A DNA stretch of 61,036 bases from positions 1 to 61,036 of the forward strand of contig JBBAAR010000014.1 of assembly GCA_041658185.1 (NCBI GenBank), given 5' to 3'. This document shows positions 16,801 through 24,481 of this stretch, piece after piece. Position 1 is the stretch's first letter; each line of letters begins with the position of its first letter. The notes under the pieces are model-generated. The model saw only the letters and a program-made list of their open reading frames with translations, was not told where the DNA came from and searched no databases. The stretch comes from UBA8919 sp041658185. Lineage in GTDB: Bacteria > Elusimicrobiota > UBA8919. Both the position numbers and the translations under genes were made by a program.

Positions 16801-17112
16801 TTATTTCAAAACGGGTTTAGCGATATACTTACCATCGGATGTTTCTTCAATTTCTACAATATCTCCGATATCAATTTTAAGGTTTTTATCGCCCGTACAA
16901 AGTAGTTTGGTTTTACTTTTTGTAAGTTCAACGAGTATTAAAACAACCGGCGGAATAAAATTTTCCGTAGTCACATAAAGAGTTGTGAAACTTAAAACCA
17001 CACCATACGGGTCAAGTTCAACGGAAGAGGTATGTTGACGGCATTTTGAACAGATATGTCTTTCGGGAATAAAAACTGTATCGCATTTATCACATTTAGA
17101 ACCTTTAATCAT
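16801..17112 (-). CDS. DUF35 zinc-ribbon/OB-fold protein, thiolase partner
   Basis: A 103-residue protein with a rubredoxin-like zinc ribbon (CDKCDTVFIPERHICSKCRQ) followed by an OB fold (GVVLSFTTLYVTTENFIPPV onward). In archaea and some bacteria, DUF35 proteins bind thiolases and acyl-CoA synthases and help channel acyl-CoA. Its start overlaps the thiolase stop by 4 bases, so the two are coupled and probably form one complex. Confidence 0.85.
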   Translation of the reverse strand: MIKGSKCDKCDTVFIPERHICSKCRQHTSSVELDPYGVVLSFTTLYVTTENFIPPVVLILVELTKSKTKLLCTGDKNLKIDIGDIVEIEETSDGKYIAKPVLK

Positions 17113-18239
17113 TTTACCGCCTGAAGAATTGTAACAAGGTTGTTGGTTGCCAAACCGCCGATTGATTGAGTCAGCCCGATTCTTGATTTTTTAAGTTGTC
17201 TCTTACCCGCTCTTAACCCAAGTTGCCATGCCGTCTCAACAATCTGCGCAAGACCGGATGCTCCCACGGGATGCCCTCTTGCCTTTAATCCGCCCGACGG
17301 GTTTATGGGCAACCTACCGTCTATATTAGTTTCACCATTTAATACCGCAAGCCAACCCTTTCCTTTTTCAAAAAATCCGAGGTCTTCAGTCCCTATTATT
17401 TCAAACGGGGTAAATGCGTCGTGAACCTCCGCAAAATCGACATCCTTTGGCGTGATGCCGGCCATCGTATATGCCTTCTCGGCAGCGGTTGCAGTTGACC
17501 TGAAAGACAAAAGATTTTCCCTCTGATGAAATGCCATATAGTCGGTCCCGTGCCCAAGTCCGATAACTTTTGCATAACCTGTCTCGTTGGTTAAAACGAT
17601 AGCAGCGGCGCCGTCTGACATCGGACTGCAATCGTAAAGCCGCAAAGGGTCGGAAACAATTTTGCTTTCTTCAACTATTCTACCGGTGATTTCCTTCTGG
17701 AACTGCGCATATGGATTTAATGTTCCGTTGTGATGGTTTTTTATGGCAACCATGGAAAGCGATTCTCTTGTCATTTTGTATTCGTACATATATCTTCTTG
17801 TAATGATTGCCGCAAGCGCCGGCATCGTCGCACCGAGTGACCTTTCATGTTTCTCAATAACTTCAGCAAGAATCTCGGTTGCTCTCGGTGTTGAAACAGC
17901 GGTCATTTTTTCTCCTGCTATGACGAGGATTCTTTTAAAAAATCCGGAAGCAATGGCATATATGGCTTCGTCAAAAGTTGATGCGCCGGTGGAAGATGCG
18001 GTCTCTATTCTTGTGGCGGGAATCGGAGTAAGTCCCAGATGGTCGGTTATGACCGAGGATATGTCGCTTTCTCCGGTAAAATCCTCGGGGTTCATCGCGC
18101 CGACATAAACGGCATCAAAAGAATCGCAGTTCGCCTCTTTCATCGCCGCTTCGGCAGCTTCGCACATTATTTCTTCAAGCGATTCTATCCTTTTTCCGAA
18201 TTTTGATAACCCGCAGCCTGCTATATAAATTTCTTTCAT
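17109..18239 (-). CDS. SCP-x-type thiolase with the nucleophilic Cys replaced by Ser
   Basis: About 376 residues from the ATG at 18239; the longer frame comes from the 127-bp repeat and is rejected. It has the thiolase fold: IYIAGCGLSKFGKR, the catalytic-loop region RIETASSTGASTFDEAI, AEVHDAFTPFE and the second catalytic motif GGLKARGHPVGASG. Family members usually read E-x-A-C-A-S-G at the first motif; here Ser (TCT) stands for Cys (TGT). Acyl transfer may therefore be altered or lost. The DUF35 partner follows, as in archaeal-type thiolase complexes. Confidence 0.85.
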   Translation of the reverse strand: MKEIYIAGCGLSKFGKRIESLEEIMCEAAEAAMKEANCDSFDAVYVGAMNPEDFTGESDISSVITDHLGLTPIPATRIETASSTGASTFDEAIYAIASGFFKRILVIAGEKMTAVSTPRATEILAEVIEKHERSLGATMPALAAIITRRYMYEYKMTRESLSMVAIKNHHNGTLNPYAQFQKEITGRIVEESKIVSDPLRLYDCSPMSDGAAAIVLTNETGYAKVIGLGHGTDYMAFHQRENLLSFRSTATAAEKAYTMAGITPKDVDFAEVHDAFTPFEIIGTEDLGFFEKGKGWLAVLNGETNIDGRLPINPSGGLKARGHPVGASGLAQIVETAWQLGLRAGKRQLKKSRIGLTQSIGGLATNNLVTILQAVK

Positions 18240-18257
18240 AAATTTTTGAACTTTTAC

Positions 18258-18384
18258 CTTCCAATCGTGGAGCGAAGCAAGAAATTTCTGAAGAGCCTCA
18301 ATTTGCGACTTATTCTTTCCAGGAGCAAATTGCAGAACGAGTTCTAACGAGCGTCTCAAAGAAATTTGCTTGCAAGCGACTATT
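18258..18384 (-). repeat. 127-bp repeat, copy A (inverted relative to copy B)
   Basis: This is the reverse complement of 19154-19280 with three mismatches in 127 bp. It contains the stop codon of the isomerase gene and fills the gap to the thiolase gene. It holds the short palindrome gcttgcaagc. Confidence 0.95.
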
Positions 18385-19153
18385 CTGTTTCAAGCAAGTA
18401 TTTTTTGACTTTTTCTTTTGATAAAACAAGATAGTCCCTGTCGTGCGAGAAAACCTCAAGAGTGAGCGTGCCGTTGTAATCTATTTTTTTAAGAGTTGCA
18501 ATGGCTTCTTTCCACTCAACGCTGCCCGTACCGAGAGGAATATGCAAATCGCTGTAGCCGCCTTTATTGTCTGAAAAATGGACGTGAACCAACCGCTCCG
18601 AAAACTTTTTAAGTATTTTTTCAAAATCGCACTCCCCGGGCTTCAAGTTAGCATGCCCCAAATCAAAATGAAATTTCAAGTCGGGAATTGCCATAAAAAA
18701 TTCGTTCAGTTCGTGGGTTCTGGAATTAAGATTTTCTATCATTACGGCGATTCCCATTTTTTTGGCGGCTTCAACGATTTTTGACAGAGAATAAATGTTA
18801 AATTTTATTTTCTCTTCCTGCGAAAAAAAATGCGGCTGATTGAAATCCGGATGTATGTTGACTTTTTGCACGCCCACCTGCTTAAAGAATTCCACGCATC
18901 TTATAATCTCGCTTACCGATGCGTCCCGAAGCGCCGCTATCGGCGAGCCGATAGGGAAATAGAAAGCAGTATGACCGACAACACTCAACTTAAATTTTGC
19001 AAGTGCATCTTTAATTTCTTTGGGATTTAGTTTGTCAAGGTATGCCGACGGCGGCTCAAGCGTTAAATCCAGAAAGTCAAAACCATTTTCAGACGCCCAT
19101 TTTATTTCGCTGAAAACATTTTCAGCAGGATGATTCATTATTCCAAGTTTCAT
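18380..19153 (-). CDS. Sugar phosphate isomerase/epimerase (AP endonuclease family 2 TIM barrel)
   Basis: About 257 residues from the ATG at 19153. The barrel shows the metal-site motifs of the family: FDFLDLTLEPPSAYLD, VNIHPDFNQPHFFSQEEK, IAVMIENLNSR, LKFHFDLGHANLKPG, LVHVHFSDNKGGYSDLHIPL and TLTLEVFSHDRDY. Substrates in the family are sugars, myo-inositol derivatives or abasic DNA; the sequence does not decide. The ATG directly abuts one arm of a 127-bp inverted repeat and the stop codon lies in the other, so the gene is exactly bracketed by repeats. Confidence 0.85.
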   Translation of the reverse strand: MKLGIMNHPAENVFSEIKWASENGFDFLDLTLEPPSAYLDKLNPKEIKDALAKFKLSVVGHTAFYFPIGSPIAALRDASVSEIIRCVEFFKQVGVQKVNIHPDFNQPHFFSQEEKIKFNIYSLSKIVEAAKKMGIAVMIENLNSRTHELNEFFMAIPDLKFHFDLGHANLKPGECDFEKILKKFSERLVHVHFSDNKGGYSDLHIPLGTGSVEWKEAIATLKKIDYNGTLTLEVFSHDRDYLVLSKEKVKKYLLETE

Positions 19154-19280
19154 AATAGTCGCTTGCAAGCAAATTTCTTTGAGACGCTCGTTAGAACTCG
19201 CTCTGCAATTTGCTCCTGGAACTAATAAGTCGCAAATTGAGGCTCTTCAGAAATTTCTTGCTTCGCTCCACGATTGGAAG
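19154..19280 (+). repeat. 127-bp repeat, copy B
   Basis: Pairs with copy A (18258-18384) at 124 of 127 positions in inverse orientation. It begins at the base before the isomerase ATG, so it also replaces the normal promoter and ribosome-binding region of that gene. Confidence 0.95.
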
Positions 19281-19343
19281 ATAAAAAAATTATATCCGCC
19301 TTTCTTAATTGAAGATTATACAAATAATTAAAAAAATTGCAAT

Positions 19344-19379
19344 AAAAAAGCGGCCTGCTGATAACAAGCCGCTTTTTTT
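19344..19379. terminator. Bidirectional intrinsic terminator
   Basis: aagcggc (19348-19354) pairs with gccgctt (19368-19374), with an A run before and a T run after, so it can act in both directions. It separates the isomerase operon from the 21-bp tandem repeat. Confidence 0.85.
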
Positions 19380-19448
19380 AATGTAGCCGCAGACCCTTGG
19401 TCTGCTGATATACCTAAACCAGAACCATCCCCGTTACCTCCTCTGTAG

Positions 19449-19658
19449 AATTCTCTGTCTCTGAAAGATAATTCCCTGTCACCGAAGCGTTCAGCGACAT
19501 CGCCGAGAGTTCATTCCCTCTCGCCGAAGCGTTATTCTCTGTCTCCAAAGCATAATTCCACATCGCCGAAGCACTCGGAGATATCGCCGAAACATAATTC
19601 CCTGTCGCTGAAAGTTAATTCCCTCTCGCTAAAAGACAATTCCCTGCCGCCGAAGTAT
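19449..19658. repeat. Ten tandem 21-bp repeats
   Basis: Ten degenerate 21-bp units in register (consensus like aattccctgtcgccgaaagat) start at 19449, 19470, 19491 and so on to 19638. Read on the minus strand they give a 7-residue repeat such as FSERELT / FSDRELC, but two in-frame stops break it. The array lies just after the stop of the gene at 19673-20032. Confidence 0.9.
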
Positions 19659-19672
19659 GCTTCTTTAAGGAA

Positions 19673-20032
19673 TTATGCTTTTTCTCTTTTGCCTCTTAAT
19701 GATTCATTGGCTATTTCATCACGGAGATTTCTCAACCGCTTTGAAAGAGCGTCGCCTTTTCCTAATGCGCCGACAATCAGTTCAATTACATCGGACGCTT
19801 TTTTGTAAGCTATATCGGTCGCTTTCTGCGACGACTCTGTCGCTCTTTTCGCATCCGTCTGTGCTTTGAGTTGTTTCTCCTCGGCAGAAAACGCGTCATC
19901 AATAAGTTTCTTCAACTCGTCTGATTTCCCTTTTATATCAACCCCCGCTGTTTTCAGCGTCGGAGCATTTGAGTTAAGAATATCCATAGTCCTTTTTGAA
20001 AACTCCCGCTTCGTTGTTTCAGTTAAAGACAT
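19673..20032 (-). CDS. Hypothetical helical protein
   Basis: A 119-residue protein of unknown function. It is predicted helical and charged (KSDELKKLIDDAFSAEEKQL, ATESSQKATDIAYKKASDVI, LSKRLRNLRDEIANE). It has no Cys, signal peptide or membrane segment. TCACCTCC precedes the start, a good ribosome binding site on the minus strand. The 21-bp array begins 15 bases after the stop, and a dyad repeat separates it from the glycine-rich protein gene upstream. Confidence 0.65.
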   Translation of the reverse strand: MSLTETTKREFSKRTMDILNSNAPTLKTAGVDIKGKSDELKKLIDDAFSAEEKQLKAQTDAKRATESSQKATDIAYKKASDVIELIVGALGKGDALSKRLRNLRDEIANESLRGKREKA

Positions 20033-20062
20033 TTTTTCATCACCTCCTGTTACGACAGAGAA

Positions 20063-20148
20063 TTAGTTGATTAGAGATTAGAGGATTAGTTAAACGTTTT
20101 TTGATTTCTAATTCTCTAATTCTCTGATTCTCTAATTCTCTAATTCAC
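20063..20148. repeat. Short tandem repeat and dyad between genes
   Basis: Five 8-bp units (taattctc type) lie at 20109-20148, and complementary units (gagaattag, gattag) lie at 20063-20096, so the region can fold into a long imperfect hairpin just after the stop of the glycine-rich gene. It probably ends that transcript. Confidence 0.7.
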
Positions 20149-22055
20149 TGGCTTATACTGATGTCGTCAACAAACATCTTTGCTCCGGGGGCGGTTGAGA
20201 AGCCCTCTATCTTCAGTTTGAGAACACCGTTACGGTTGGGTGTGCCGGAAACCTGCAACTGTTCCCACGTGTCCGCAGATGCACTCATCGTTGCATTGCT
20301 GTTCACTCCCAGATTGTACAGTGTCAGTTTGGGTTTGCCCGCTGCTCCGTAACTTGCGTTGTATCTTATGTATGCTGTTATTGTTACAAGTTGTCCTGAT
20401 TTCGCAGCAACTTCCCACTCCCACAAACCGTCTCCGACAAATCCGAAACTGTTCGGGCCTGTGCGGGTTGTCGTTTTCTCCTGATACGTCCCCGGTTTTG
20501 TCCGCCAATTTACAGTCGCCGAATTGTTTGAACCTGCTGTGTTTATCGCTTGTACATATCGGCTATATTGCTTGTTTCTTGTCAGCCCTGTTTCTTCATA
20601 ATATATCGTGTCAGCCGGTAATGTCGCGAGCAAGCCGCCTGTTGATGTATAAATCTTGAAATTATCCTCCTGCGATGCTCCGGATGAATTGTCAGTCCAG
20701 TACCAGGTTATCTTCGTGAACGTGTTTGCAGTAACAGAACTTATCGCAGGCGCACTCGGAGTGACGGCGGGTGTGAAAAGATTATCAATATAAAAAGTAT
20801 TGGCTGCATCGGCGTTGACTATGGTAATTATTATTTTGTCTATCGCATCCTTGTTGGCATTGGATACCGCTGATATGTCCCAGGTTATCGTCTGATAAGT
20901 ATCTGCCGGTGTGATGTTAGGCGTTATTTCCGTAGTAGTTCCGCCGGAATCGTGGATACCGATTTTGATATTGCTTCCTGTTCTTGAAGAGCGGATATCA
21001 AACTTGATTGTTGTCCTGTCGGAAAGATTTATCGTCGGTGAAACCGTGCGCGTGAGGGTTTTGTTGAGCGATGTGGTTATTGTTGTAGTGGACTTTAGTG
21101 CGTAAGAACCTTGCGTTTTGATAGTGGATTCAGAAAAATCTTGTAATGAAGGAAGACGATATCTTACTATGACGATGCCGGAGCCACCGGCACCGCCTGT
21201 TCCACCTCCAGATGCTGCATAAGGTGCTCTCCCACCCTCTCCAGTATTCGGTGTTCCATTTACACCTGATTCGCCAGTACCCCCGCCACTACCTCCAGTT
21301 GCATAGGTAACATTTGACCCTGAAATGTTCTTTGTCAATCCACTTCCACCGACTCCGCCATTATGTAGAGGACTATTAGTCGGTGTACCACCGACACCAC
21401 CTGCGCCACCTCCTCCACCACCGCCTGCGCCACTTGTAGCGCCATTTTGCCCGCCATTATTTCCCTGTCCGCCGGTTCCAGTGCCAGGGGTAGAAAGAGT
21501 ATACCCTTTATATCCTGCACCTCCACCACTACCACCATTTAATCCTACCGTAGTTCCAGCATTTGCGCCATCTCCTCCTCCACCCCCACCTGTTGCAGTT
21601 AAAGAAGAAAAAATAGAATTACTACCGCTTGTGCCTCTACTATCTGCTGCTCCGCCTGCTCCTCCGCCGCCAACTGTCACTGTATATGCTTGTGCTATTA
21701 CAGCAAAGGAAGCATTATATTGATACCCACCTGCACCACCTCCTCCTCCTCCGCCTTGACCATTTGAACTTCCCCCTGCACCTCCACCGCCAGCAACCAC
21801 AAGCACTTCAACGTTCGTGGCAACGTTTATTGTGAATGTTCCGTCACTTGTAAAGGTATGAATGCGGTAACCGCCGACCTCCGTTATCGTTCCGCCGGTA
21901 GCAGAAACACCAGCATTACTCAGATATGCCGCCTGTGCATTGACGTCCGAATTATACTCCATATAATCAAGTTCCAAAGGAGCGGCTGCTATGGATGTCA
22001 GAGCAAAAGCGAGCATACTGAGAATAGAAATCAAATAACCAAGTTTTTTAATCAT
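20145..22055 (-). CDS. Secreted glycine-rich protein with Fn3 and carbohydrate-binding-like domains
   Basis: A 636-residue protein with a clear Sec signal peptide (MIKKLGYLISILSMLAFALT, ending SIAAAP). Residues about 85-300 are a glycine-rich domain of the type ending in GGSGIVIVRY, known in phage tail and surface proteins. A jelly-roll, CBM-like domain follows (TIKFDIRSSRTGSNIKIGIH ... TFYIDNLF), then one Fn3 domain (PSAPAISSVTANTFTKITWY ... YVQAINTAG) and a second CBM-like domain ending VDDISIS. It is likely a surface adhesin. Its own promoter lies at 22407-22435. Confidence 0.8.
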   Translation of the reverse strand: MIKKLGYLISILSMLAFALTSIAAAPLELDYMEYNSDVNAQAAYLSNAGVSATGGTITEVGGYRIHTFTSDGTFTINVATNVEVLVVAGGGGAGGSSNGQGGGGGGGAGGYQYNASFAVIAQAYTVTVGGGGAGGAADSRGTSGSNSIFSSLTATGGGGGGDGANAGTTVGLNGGSGGGAGYKGYTLSTPGTGTGGQGNNGGQNGATSGAGGGGGGGAGGVGGTPTNSPLHNGGVGGSGLTKNISGSNVTYATGGSGGGTGESGVNGTPNTGEGGRAPYAASGGGTGGAGGSGIVIVRYRLPSLQDFSESTIKTQGSYALKSTTTITTSLNKTLTRTVSPTINLSDRTTIKFDIRSSRTGSNIKIGIHDSGGTTTEITPNITPADTYQTITWDISAVSNANKDAIDKIIITIVNADAANTFYIDNLFTPAVTPSAPAISSVTANTFTKITWYWTDNSSGASQEDNFKIYTSTGGLLATLPADTIYYEETGLTRNKQYSRYVQAINTAGSNNSATVNWRTKPGTYQEKTTTRTGPNSFGFVGDGLWEWEVAAKSGQLVTITAYIRYNASYGAAGKPKLTLYNLGVNSNATMSASADTWEQLQVSGTPNRNGVLKLKIEGFSTAPGAKMFVDDISISQ

Positions 22056-22074
22056 ATTTCACCTCAAAATAGGA

Positions 22075-22109
22075 AATAAAAAACCAGCCCACTTACTTGT
22101 GAACTGGTT
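22075..22109 (-). terminator. Hairpin with U-tract in the leader of the glycine-rich protein gene
   Basis: aaccagcccac (22082-22092) pairs with gtgaactggtt (22099-22109), with GU pairs in minus-strand RNA, and is followed by six U. It lies between the promoter (22407-22435) and the start codon (22055), so it is a likely attenuator rather than an upstream gene's terminator. Confidence 0.75.
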
Positions 22110-22154
22110 TCTTTCTTTTTTACTTCTATTTACCTTTTCCCTTTTATCTTTGAC

Positions 22155-22180
22155 ATAGATAGATAGATAGATAGATAGAT
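22155..22180. repeat. Tetranucleotide microsatellite (ATAG, 6.5 units)
   Basis: Lies in the 5' leader of the glycine-rich secreted protein gene. Slippage here would change leader length but not the reading frame. Confidence 0.9.
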
Positions 22181-22259
22181 AAGGAACTTAAATAACGAAA
22201 ATTATGCGTTTTAATGATATTTGTCTGCGTTTTCATATTATTATTATACATAATCTATT

Positions 22260-22304
22260 GTAACTTTTGGGTAACTTATTTGTAACTTATTTGTGACTTT
22301 ATTT
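22260..22304. repeat. Four 11-bp direct repeats downstream of the promoter
   Basis: gtaactt(t/a)(t/t) units start at 22260, 22271, 22282 and 22293 with 11-bp spacing, about one helical turn. They lie in the leader between the promoter and gene start and could bind a regulator on one face of the DNA. Confidence 0.75.
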
Positions 22305-22406
22305 GCAGGCGTTATTATACATTTCTTGGGTCGGAAAATCAACATTTTATTGTATTAAAAAACTGTGTTTTCCCGCATTTTTCAGGTTTATCTCATTTGT
22401 GGTTTC

Positions 22407-22435
22407 AGTATAACATAAAATCTGCATTCTGTCAA
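22407..22435 (-). promoter_or_regulatory. Strong sigma-70 promoter of the glycine-rich protein gene
   Basis: TTGACA (22430-22435) and TATACT (22407-22412) are 17 bp apart on the minus strand. The leader to the start codon at 22055 is about 345 bases long, with no ORF. Confidence 0.8.
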
Positions 22436-22451
22436 GTGATTTTTTATTCGT

Positions 22452-24428
22452 CTATTTTTTCGTCAGTTCCTCATAACCGGATTTAAGTTCTTCAATTGAT
22501 GAAACATTTCTACATAAAGGTAATGACTTTAAAAACTTTCCGCCGTATTGACGGGTTTTCACTCTCGGGTCCAAAATAGCAACAATTCCCACATCGCTTT
22601 TCCGCCGGACAAGCCGGCCGAAGCCCTGTTTAAGCATTATTATCGCCTGGGGAATTTGATAATGCGTGAAAGGGTTTTTGCCTGACTTTTCAAGATATTC
22701 CATTTTCGCTTCCGTGAGAGGTTCATCCGGCACTGAAAAAGGAAGACGGGTAATTATAACACATTCTAAAGCACGGCCGGGCACATCTACTCCCTGCCAA
22801 AAAGTATCCGTTCCTAAAAGCACGGCGTTTTTACTTTTTTTGAAACCGTCAAGCATTTTCCATTTGGGGAGTTCACCCTGACGGAAAATCTCATATTTTT
22901 TCAAAACGGACAAATGTCCGTTTATTTCATCCAGCATTTTATATGATGTAAAAAGGCAGAATGCCCGTCCGCGCGTGATTTCCAAAATTTTATTTATTTC
23001 TTCAAAAGATTTTTTATTGAATTCTTCCGGTTCGTGTTTCGGGTCAGGCATATCTTCCGGAATATAAAGAATGACATTATTTTTGTAATCAAACGGGGAA
23101 TCAAGAAGAAGTTCGTCGGCGCAGGTTATACCCAGCCGCTCTTTTATAAAAGAAAATTTTCTGTCGGTTGAAAGCGTAGCCGAAGTTAAAACTATCGGGC
23201 TTGTTTTTTCAAAAACCTTTTTCCGCAAAATTTCAGATACATCAATAGGCGCGGCATACAAAACAATTTTTACGCTTTGTGCACGACGCCGCTTCGTAGA
23301 AATCTCAATCCAATAGACATAATCATCATAAATCTGGCCGATTATAGTATTAAGCCCGCTATTTAATGAAACAAGCGACGATGAATAACTTTTAATTTCC
23401 GCCAGTACTTCCTCGTCATCCGTTTTGGTATGAAATCTTTTTATTGTTTCCGCAAGATGAACAAGTGATTGTTCAAGCGTGTTTATAAAAATGTTTTTTT
23501 CTCTTATTCTCTTAACTTTCGTGTCGGAGCCGAATTTATTCAAAAGTTCCGAGAAAAATATATCCGCCGACGCGCGCACCGAAACAACATCGTTCACAAA
23601 CTGCTCTTTCTCTTTTGATGAAAGTTTAAGCATACGGTGAATGCCGCTATTTTTCTTCGGGTTATAAAGTCGGCTTAAAATATAATTAAGCCCGGTATTT
23701 GAAATTTCAATTCCAAGTTGGTCTGATGCAACCTCTTCAATGTTTTGTGCCTCGTCAAAAACAACGGCATCATATTTAGGCAGGACCCGACCGCCGGAGG
23801 CGATATTTGCAAAAAACAAATGGTGGTTGGAAACAAGGATATCGGATTTATACTGCTCAATCCTTGCCTTTGAATAAAAACATTCTTTTTTATAGAGACA
23901 TTTTTTGCCGAGACATATATCTGACTCGCGACAAACGGAATGCCATATTTCGTCGGAAACTGCAAAATTAATTTCAAATTTTAGTCCGGTTTCCGTATCT
24001 TTTGCCCACTTTATAATATTTTCAATCGTACCTTCGCCGTCAAAAATTCCGAGCTGACGATAACGGATAAGCCGGCGCATACACAAATAATTTGCAGAAC
24101 CGACGCACAGTGCAAATTTGAAATCAACAGGCAATATTTTCTGTAAAAACGGAAGGTCTTTATTTGCAATTTGTTCCTGAAGTGTTTTTGTGTAGGTTGA
24201 AATTATTACCCGTTTTTTGTTTTCCTTTGACCAGTAAATAAAAGGTATGATGTAGGCGAGTGTTTTTCCGATGCCTGTTGCCGCTTCAACGAGCAGATGG
24301 GAGTTTTTTGTAATCGCATTTTCAACGGCGGCAGCCATTAGTATCTGCTGCGAACGGCTTTCGTAATTTTCGTGATTTTTTTCTAAAAACCCTTTGTCGC
24401 CGAAAACATCTTCTAAATATTTATTCAT
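22452..24428 (-). CDS. dinG: DinG-family iron-sulfur DNA helicase
   Basis: About 658 residues (ATG at 24428 preferred over the one at 24440). Superfamily 2 XPD/DinG helicase: Walker A is LLVEAATGIGKTLAY, the Fe-S domain has Cys in FALCVGSANYLCMRRL and SVCRESDICLGKKCLYKKEC, the DEAH-type box is AVVFDEAQNIEE, and the C-terminal motifs include VLTSATLSTDR, CLFTSYKML, GTDTFWQGVDVPG and QGFGRLVRR. DinG unwinds R-loops and D-loops 5' to 3' during replication stress. It lacks the N-terminal exonuclease domain of some Firmicutes homologues. It is followed by the strong promoter region of the glycine-rich gene. Confidence 0.9.
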   Translation of the reverse strand: MNKYLEDVFGDKGFLEKNHENYESRSQQILMAAAVENAITKNSHLLVEAATGIGKTLAYIIPFIYWSKENKKRVIISTYTKTLQEQIANKDLPFLQKILPVDFKFALCVGSANYLCMRRLIRYRQLGIFDGEGTIENIIKWAKDTETGLKFEINFAVSDEIWHSVCRESDICLGKKCLYKKECFYSKARIEQYKSDILVSNHHLFFANIASGGRVLPKYDAVVFDEAQNIEEVASDQLGIEISNTGLNYILSRLYNPKKNSGIHRMLKLSSKEKEQFVNDVVSVRASADIFFSELLNKFGSDTKVKRIREKNIFINTLEQSLVHLAETIKRFHTKTDDEEVLAEIKSYSSSLVSLNSGLNTIIGQIYDDYVYWIEISTKRRRAQSVKIVLYAAPIDVSEILRKKVFEKTSPIVLTSATLSTDRKFSFIKERLGITCADELLLDSPFDYKNNVILYIPEDMPDPKHEPEEFNKKSFEEINKILEITRGRAFCLFTSYKMLDEINGHLSVLKKYEIFRQGELPKWKMLDGFKKSKNAVLLGTDTFWQGVDVPGRALECVIITRLPFSVPDEPLTEAKMEYLEKSGKNPFTHYQIPQAIIMLKQGFGRLVRRKSDVGIVAILDPRVKTRQYGGKFLKSLPLCRNVSSIEELKSGYEELTKK

Positions 24429-24481
24429 CCCGCCCCTCATTACGAAGTAGCATTGCTCATCCCTATTCCTTAGGTACGGGA

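Noticed and set aside
19449..19658. CRISPR array
   Set aside because: Repeats are contiguous 21-bp units without unique spacers and no cas genes are in the window.
21325..21723. Proline-rich plus-strand ORF
   Set aside because: It is the complement of glycine codons in the secreted protein at 20145-22055.
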